Origin: Helicobacter pylori oki112
GTDB taxonomy: Bacteria > Campylobacterota > Campylobacteria > Campylobacterales > Helicobacteraceae
Assembly: GCF_000600085.1 (NCBI RefSeq)
Contig: NZ_CP006821.1
Span: 434,001 to 498,000, forward strand
Reading direction: 5' to 3'
Length of the DNA stretch: 64,000 bases
The translations under genes were made by a program, and so were the position numbers. The notes beneath the pieces were generated by a model, which saw nothing but the letters and a program-made list of their open reading frames with translations, was not told where the DNA came from and did no database searches. Every line of letters starts with the position of its first letter. Within the stretch, counting starts at the first letter, position 1. Below, piece by piece: positions 59,042 through 64,000 of this stretch.

Positions 59042-61325
59042 GTGGATTTTCTTGATGGTGGTTTTGTGTGAGTTCGTTAAAAAGGGTTTGAATGATAAGT
59101 TCTTTTTCTTTTTCTAAATCTTTTAAGGAGGGGTTTTTTTTGAAAGCGTCCTTTAATTCTGCTTTTATGGCATTTTTTAGGTAATACTCTTCGTTTAAGA
59201 TTTCTTGACGCTTAAAAATACGCGCATCAATAGCGCTTTTTAGCGCGCTTAAAAGCGTGAAAATTCCCGTTGGGTTAGAAATGTTTTGTTCCATAAGGCG
59301 CTTATGAAGGTGCTGATGCGTGATCGCATAAGATAAATCATTATCGTATTTATTCAATAAGTGGGTGGTTTGTTCTTTGTGTTGTTTGAGTTGTGAAATG
59401 ATCGCATCATAGGAATGAGAAATTTCTTCAAAATTCTGGCTTGTTACGGGCGTTTGGAGTAGTTTTGAAAAGTCTTTGTAAAACTTTTGGATTTCTTTAT
59501 CTTGTTGATCCGGGATTTTTTCTAAAATCTCTTTAGCTTGCTTTTGTTTGGTGGTAATCTCTTCTTGTTCTTTAAAGCGTAATTCTTTGCGTTCTTTAAA
59601 CTCTATTTTAAAGTCTAAAAGAGCGATGAGGTCTTCTAAAATGATTAAATCGTTTGGGTTTTTAGGCTCATTGATATTTTTTAACGCATGGAGGTGTTTG
59701 GCTTTTTGATGAAGCATTGAAGAGATTTTATGGATCTTTTCAATATCAATTTTTTCTTTTAATGAAAGGATTTTTTCATCATTAGAAGTGCGGATTAAAT
59801 TGTAGCGCTCTTTGAGCGTGTTAATGGCGCGTGAAACTTTTTGTAACTCGTTAATTTCGCTGATACTGACAATGGTGCTAGTCATGCCCTCTATATTGTC
59901 AATGGGGTAATTAAAAAGATCATCATAGGCGTTTTTAATGTCTTTTTCTAAAGTCTTACGATCCGCAAAGATGTCTTTGATATTAGAATCGCTATTGGCA
60001 CCGCTTTGATTGAATCGGTTTAATTCTTTCAAGTAATCATCAGTCGTTTTGTCAAAATTTTCTTGAATCCCTACAAAATCTATAAGATAGCCAAAAGACA
60101 TGTTGTTATAGGAGCGATTCACTCTGGCTAGGGCTTGGAGTAAATTGTGATCTTTTAACTCTCTGTGGATATAAAGGCGCTTGAGACTGGGTAAATCAAA
60201 GCCGGTCAAAAGCATGTTAAACACAAAGACTATATCCGTATCTTCATGTTTAAAAGAATAAATCTTTTCTTTGACTTCTTGTTCGTCATGCAAAATCAGG
60301 CTGGATTTGAGTTTGTTTAAAATCCTTAGGTTGGGGTTTTCTTGTAAGACTTCTTCTTGGACTTCATTAAAAAGCAAATTAGCTAATCTGGCTTGATTGC
60401 TTGAAAAACAAACCACCATAGCCTTTAATTGTTCGTTGTTGTCATTTAGTTGTCTGAAATCCAATAAATCTCTAATGATATAAAAGAGCATGGCGTTAAT
60501 GTATTTTTCATCGTTAAAAATCGTTTCTTTTTTAACTTCTATGTCTTCAATAATGATGCTTTCTTGTAAAAGGCGATAGATTTCTTGTAGTTTTTCTTTG
60601 TAGCTCGTTTCAATGCTTTCTAATTGGAGTTTTAGGGTGTGTCTGTCTTTAATGGATTCTGCATAAGAATAGGTGTGCAAGTAGTTGCCAAAAGTTTTTT
60701 TAGTGGCTTTATCTTGAGCGTTGTCTTCTAATAGGGGCGTGCCTGTGAGGGCGATTTTGATGGCTGTCTTGTCGCATTCTATCAAATTGGCGTAAAAGCA
60801 ACCTTTAGGATCATAGCTCCTGTGGGCTTCATCTATGATAAACACCCTTTGTAAATCGTGGCTATCTTTTGTCGCTTCTTGTAATTCTGTTTTAGAAACA
60901 ATTTCTTTAGGAGCGCTATTAGAGGGGTCTTCGTTGGGGGCTTTTTCTTCATTGGGGGCTTTGAATTTTTGGATATTCACAACGATGATTTCATCATTCC
61001 CTTGAGGGTTTTCAAACACGCTAGAGCTTTTTAATTTTTGGCTCAAATCCTCTTTATTTTCTGCCTCATGCGCACAAAGGCCTCTTTTTAAAAACTCGTT
61101 TTTGGCTTGCTCTAATAAATCCAACCTATCCACAATAAAATAAAATTTAGTCTTTTTCCCTAGCGGGCTAAAAAAGTCTCTTATGAGTTTGGTTAAATGA
61201 TAGGTTAAGGCGGTTTTACCGCTACCTTGCGTGTGCCAAATGATGCCTTTTAGGGGATCTTTGGGGTTTGGGTTGGTTCCATAATGCTTTTGCAATTCTT
61301 TTAAAACATTCAAGCTCGCAAACAT
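59034..61325 (-). CDS. hsdR: Type I restriction subunit HsdR, C-terminal part, out of frame with its start (phase OFF)
   Basis: This part carries the motor domain: Walker A IWHTQGSGKTALTYHL (about 28-43), DEAH-box FIIDEAHRSYDP, SAT-type ALTGTP, and the motif VI region LLQALARVNRSY. It lacks the nuclease. The same frame stays open upstream to the poly-C tract, so the ATG at 61325 is only a convenient label. Joined to the N-terminal part by removing one C, the whole gene would encode about 1050 residues. No second ribosome site is evident, so it is probably not made alone. Confidence 0.9.
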   Translation of the reverse strand: MFASLNVLKELQKHYGTNPNPKDPLKGIIWHTQGSGKTALTYHLTKLIRDFFSPLGKKTKFYFIVDRLDLLEQAKNEFLKRGLCAHEAENKEDLSQKLKSSSVFENPQGNDEIIVVNIQKFKAPNEEKAPNEDPSNSAPKEIVSKTELQEATKDSHDLQRVFIIDEAHRSYDPKGCFYANLIECDKTAIKIALTGTPLLEDNAQDKATKKTFGNYLHTYSYAESIKDRHTLKLQLESIETSYKEKLQEIYRLLQESIIIEDIEVKKETIFNDEKYINAMLFYIIRDLLDFRQLNDNNEQLKAMVVCFSSNQARLANLLFNEVQEEVLQENPNLRILNKLKSSLILHDEQEVKEKIYSFKHEDTDIVFVFNMLLTGFDLPSLKRLYIHRELKDHNLLQALARVNRSYNNMSFGYLIDFVGIQENFDKTTDDYLKELNRFNQSGANSDSNIKDIFADRKTLEKDIKNAYDDLFNYPIDNIEGMTSTIVSISEINELQKVSRAINTLKERYNLIRTSNDEKILSLKEKIDIEKIHKISSMLHQKAKHLHALKNINEPKNPNDLIILEDLIALLDFKIEFKERKELRFKEQEEITTKQKQAKEILEKIPDQQDKEIQKFYKDFSKLLQTPVTSQNFEEISHSYDAIISQLKQHKEQTTHLLNKYDNDLSYAITHQHLHKRLMEQNISNPTGIFTLLSALKSAIDARIFKRQEILNEEYYLKNAIKAELKDAFKKNPSLKDLEKEKELIIQTLFNELTQNHHQENPHA

Positions 61326-61560
61326 CTGCGCATAACGCCAAATGTGTTTTTTAAACTCTGATTTTTCTTTTAAGAAACTGATGCCGTATTTTAGGATAAA
61401 GCAAAGCCTTTTTGGGGAGCAAAACGAAGTTAAAAGGGCGTTTGTGGGGGTGTCTTCAGGGCTTTTTGGGCAGTCGGTGCTTTTGAGGTTAAATTCGTTT
61501 AAGATTCTTTTTTGAATTTCTTCAAGCGATCGATGGTTTTGATGGTTTTGATGACTTTGA

Positions 61561-62190
61561 TCATTTTCGGGGGGGGGGGGTAATATCTAGCTTATTGGCT
61601 TCAACAAAGCGTTGGAAAATAGGCGAATAAGAAGCGCTATAAAACGCGCCTTGATCGAGGTTGTTTTCATCATAGGGTAAGTTATCGCTAAAGAGCCAAA
61701 TTTGTGCAAGGTTATAAAAAACTTTGTTTTCGGGGTTTTCATAGCGTTTGATATGGCGATCTTTTTCCTCTCTAATGCCTTGTCCGGCTAAAGGCTGCTT
61801 AACTTCTATAATCACCAAAGGCAAGCCATTGATAAAAAGAGTGATGTCAGGCCTAAAGGATTTGTAGGGTAATTCGGTCATCATTTCATAAAGATTGTTG
61901 TTAGGGTTATCAAAGTCTATGATTTGATTTTCGCTTTTGAGCAAGTATTCATAAAAGCTTTTGCCCAAATCATCATAATTCAAGCGTTTTTTCATTTCAG
62001 CAAGCGTTTCTTTTGCGTTTTTAGTGGGGTTAGGGTTTAATCGCTCAAAGGATTGAGTGAAACTATCTATTAAGATATTGGTGGCGGTGTCTAGGTTAGG
62101 CTTATTTTTTTGAGAAATAAAGTTATAGCTCAACTTGGCTAAATGCATTAAGGCAGGGACTTGAACCCTTGTGATTTCATTGTATGGCAT
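61561..62190 (-). CDS. hsdR: HsdR N-terminal nuclease part, truncated by the C12 tract
   Basis: About 209 residues. It contains the HSDR_N PD-(D/E)xK nuclease domain: FRPDITLFINGLPLVIIEVK (Asp in PDI; Glu and Lys in IEVK). ATG 62190 has AGGGG 5 bases upstream; a GTG two codons earlier is an alternative. Reading ends at TGA just after the tract (TPPPRK). With one C fewer, or two more, it runs on into the motor domain. Confidence 0.9.
   Translation of the reverse strand: MPYNEITRVQVPALMHLAKLSYNFISQKNKPNLDTATNILIDSFTQSFERLNPNPTKNAKETLAEMKKRLNYDDLGKSFYEYLLKSENQIIDFDNPNNNLYEMMTELPYKSFRPDITLFINGLPLVIIEVKQPLAGQGIREEKDRHIKRYENPENKVFYNLAQIWLFSDNLPYDENNLDQGAFYSASYSPIFQRFVEANKLDITPPPRK
61569..61580 (-). 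repeat. Homopolymeric C12 tract (phase-variation switch) in hsdR
   Basis: Twelve Cs on the coding (minus) strand. In this state the frame hits a stop 8 bases later. I translated both readings: an 11-C (or 14-C) tract gives an uninterrupted frame through 61563-61326 into the ATPase domain. Confidence 0.95.
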
Positions 62191-62216
62191 GCACACCCCT
62201 TTGATTTAAGGTTGTT

Positions 62217-62222
62217 ATTATA
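62217..62222 (-). promoter_or_regulatory. -10 box of hsdR-hsdM-hsdS
   Basis: TATAAT on the minus strand, 27 bases before ATG 62190, in the 47-base gap after the Maf-like gene. It would drive all three hsd genes. Confidence 0.55.
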
Positions 62223-62237
62223 GTGTAAAAACAAAAA

Positions 62238-64000
62238 TCATGGTTGTTTGAGCTGCATTTGCAATAACAAACAAGCTTTTTTAAGGAATTGTTTTAAGGT
62301 GTTTTGAGAGTGGTTGATAAAATTTGTCAGCTCATTTTCTTTAAGATGCAATGAAACGATTAAAACGCTTTGTAAGATATGAGCGACACTCCCTTCAAAT
62401 AAAATGCCTATGGTGGGGGTTTTGGCGCTGGCTGTTTGGCAAAACCCACTCAAGCTATCCACCCATTCAAATATTTCTTGCTTGGTTTTACAAGGCGTGT
62501 TTAAACGCATGAAAAAATCCTCTTTAAAACTCATCAGATTTTTTTGTAAATTGTTTAAATCCTTAGCATGATTATTTTTAGGGCTAAACATGCTTTTAAT
62601 GCGAGCGATAGCGTCTTGTTTGTTGATTTGTTTCAATTTCACTTGAGAGTGATTAAGGCTAACGGCATGCTTGATTTTTGCCCCATAGCTTAAATTATAG
62701 ACTTTTTTAGGCTGGTAATGATGAAGGGCTTCTTCAATCCTTTCTTTAGAGAGCAAAAAAAGCGAGTCGCTAAAAGTTTCATAACCTTCAACATTACCCT
62801 CTACGCTGATTAAAGACGAAGTGTCAATTTCTTTTTCATTTTCATAATAGGAATTTTGAGCGTGCTTTTTAAACCCTTTGATATAAGCACAATCTAAAGC
62901 GCACAAATAAATTTCATCGCTCATCAAACCCGCTAAAGCCACCCCTGCATTGCCCACAAAAGGCGCTGCGTATTCTATATTTAAAGGGCTTATATACGCG
63001 CAAGCGCTCCCCCCACGCATAAACATGAACGCTTCTTTGGCTAAATTAAAAGCGTTAGGATTGAGCATGTTAGCCCCCATTAAGGGGGTGTCTTCTAGGG
63101 GGGCTTTTTCTAAAACTTCCTTAAGATAGTCTATGCGCTCCACTTCTATTTGAAAATCCACTTTAATGCCATGCGTTTTTAAAGGCTTTAAAGCGGTTCC
63201 GCATGAAAAAATAATGAAATTATCTTCATTTTCTTTTAAAAAATCTAGCAATAAATCCAGGCTTGGCCCATTACCCACCACGCAAATAGGGGCGTTGATC
63301 TTTTTAGGTTTAATCTTTAGAGTTTTGTATAAGGGTAAATTTTTGAGCGTGTTCTTTAGCCCTAGCAATTCATCTTCAAAACTCCCCCAACCCCTTAAGG
63401 CTTGTTTGTAATAGCTTTGAATGTTTTCTCGCATGCGCATATTAAAAGCGCTTTTATAGGGCATGATTTCTAATTTTAAAAAAGAATGCGTAACAGGGCG
63501 TTTCAAAAAATCCATTTTCAATTCATTAGGGTTAAAAAACCCTTGAATAAAGAGTTTAGCCCCTTTTGTAATCAAATCTTCATAACGCACAAAATAACAA
63601 CTGATTTTAAACAAATCTAAATTTTCTTCAAACAAATAAAGCGAATGGAAGCGGTAATTTTGAGCCTGTAAAATAGCCAAAAACAAGCCGTCTAAAACGC
63701 CATAAATCATGGTAGGGGGTAAGAATTTCTTTAAAGAGCAAGGCGTTTGATGATTATCTAAAAAGTTTGAAATCGCATGCGTGGCTTTAAGGGTTAGGGG
63801 GAGTTGGTGGTTATTTTGAGTTTTTAAATAATGTAAAGAGAGGTGGTTATTGTCTAATGACCACCTGGGATTATTCAAGGGGTTAGAAGCCATGTTGAAA
63901 GCGGTTTCTATCATTTGATTTTCAGGGTAGCTTAAAGCGTTTGTAGGCGTGTGCAAGAGGTTGAAGTGGTTTTTTTCAAAAAGCAATTGGTAATTTTTAA
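62238..64000 (-). CDS. Maf/DUF115-family protein (flagellin glycosylation type), 5' end beyond window
   Basis: At least 587 residues; the frame stays open to the window edge (KNYQLLF before the first start-like codon), so the true start is outside. It matches the MAF_flag10/DUF115 family: PICVVGNGPSLDLLLDFLKEN (about 230-250), RGGSACAYISPLNIEYAAPF, and GNAGVALAGLMSDEIYLCALDCAYIKG. Campylobacter and Helicobacter Maf proteins transfer nonulosonic acids to flagellins. By neighbours it is HP0465-like, a second DUF115 member next to HP0114. Confidence 0.8.
   Translation of the reverse strand, partial: KNYQLLFEKNHFNLLHTPTNALSYPENQMIETAFNMASNPLNNPRWSLDNNHLSLHYLKTQNNHQLPLTLKATHAISNFLDNHQTPCSLKKFLPPTMIYGVLDGLFLAILQAQNYRFHSLYLFEENLDLFKISCYFVRYEDLITKGAKLFIQGFFNPNELKMDFLKRPVTHSFLKLEIMPYKSAFNMRMRENIQSYYKQALRGWGSFEDELLGLKNTLKNLPLYKTLKIKPKKINAPICVVGNGPSLDLLLDFLKENEDNFIIFSCGTALKPLKTHGIKVDFQIEVERIDYLKEVLEKAPLEDTPLMGANMLNPNAFNLAKEAFMFMRGGSACAYISPLNIEYAAPFVGNAGVALAGLMSDEIYLCALDCAYIKGFKKHAQNSYYENEKEIDTSSLISVEGNVEGYETFSDSLFLLSKERIEEALHHYQPKKVYNLSYGAKIKHAVSLNHSQVKLKQINKQDAIARIKSMFSPKNNHAKDLNNLQKNLMSFKEDFFMRLNTPCKTKQEIFEWVDSLSGFCQTASAKTPTIGILFEGSVAHILQSVLIVSLHLKENELTNFINHSQNTLKQFLKKACLLLQMQLKQP

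Noticed and set aside
61501..61560. Short ATCAAAACC repeats next to the hsdR C12 tract
   Set aside because: Only two to three imperfect copies; they are part of the coding linker and do not explain the frame change.

Overview
The window is chromosomal DNA of Helicobacter pylori. This rests on gene order and protein identity, not on a database search. Read on the + strand, the genes follow (in descending HP-number order) the run from cheY1/prmA (HP1067/HP1068 in strain 26695) down to ppk (HP1010). AT-rich DNA, frequent TTG/GTG starts, TATAAT-type -10 boxes with no clear -35, a poly-C phase-variation tract and Helicobacter-type outer membrane proteins agree with this. HP numbers are given from memory of the 26695 order.

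Layout. 1-7.8 kb (mostly minus): start of ftsH, prmA, cheY1, a small outer membrane protein, tRNA-Ser(GGA), and a tightly packed operon HP1065-PP0621-rsmG-queA-tatC, then tatB-ruvB-panB. 7.9-18.5 kb (plus): three tandem paralogous beta-barrel proteins, a degenerate M23 protein, minC, lpxC, tsaB, thrB, ylxR, infB, rbfA and rimP. 18.6-24.8 kb: acsA, a membrane metallophosphoesterase, the sRNA RepG, the orphan regulator HsrA, an 800-base non-coding stretch with a candidate type I toxin-antitoxin locus, and a DHH phosphoesterase. 24.8-36.2 kb: flhA, rpsO, waaL, aroQ, pepQ, folK and the flagellar run flhF-flhG-HP1033-fliA-fliM-fliY. 36.2-40.3 kb: HP1029, HP1028, fur, rarA, hspR and cbpA. 40.5-55.5 kb: an OprD-like porin, a 5'-3' exonuclease-like protein, HP1021, ispDF, htrA, an amino-acid permease, pgsA, a FabL-like reductase, dapA, an M16 peptidase, pyrD and ppk. 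55.6-64 kb: tRNA-Pro(GGG), a second copy of the candidate toxin-antitoxin locus, a type I restriction-modification operon (hsdR-hsdM-hsdS) whose hsdR is switched off by a C12 tract, and a Maf/DUF115 flagellin-glycosylation-type protein running off the window end.

How it works together. Flagellar regulation and assembly (CheY1, FlhA, FlhF, FlhG, FliA, FliM, FliY, Maf-like) are spread over the window. Cell-envelope genes (lpxC, waaL, pgsA, minC, tatBC, the beta-barrels, htrA) and translation genes (infB, rbfA, rimP, rsmG, queA, tsaB, rpsO) make up most of the rest. Several master regulators sit here: HsrA, HP1021, Fur, HspR and the sRNA RepG.

Most interesting beyond ordinary annotation: (1) two homologous loci (about 23.25-23.42 kb minus and 55.84-56.08 kb plus), each encoding a 16-18 residue hydrophobic peptide ending TPLY, with a divergent -10 box embedded in the last codons, i.e. 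a likely Aap/Iso-type toxin with antisense RNA; (2) a dispersed 50-75 bp intergenic repeat present at least seven times, containing a GCTTG...CAAGC hairpin; (3) a phase-OFF hsdR with a C12 tract; (4) a FabL-like enoyl-ACP reductase candidate with a Y-x6-K active site, usually labelled a hydroxysteroid dehydrogenase.
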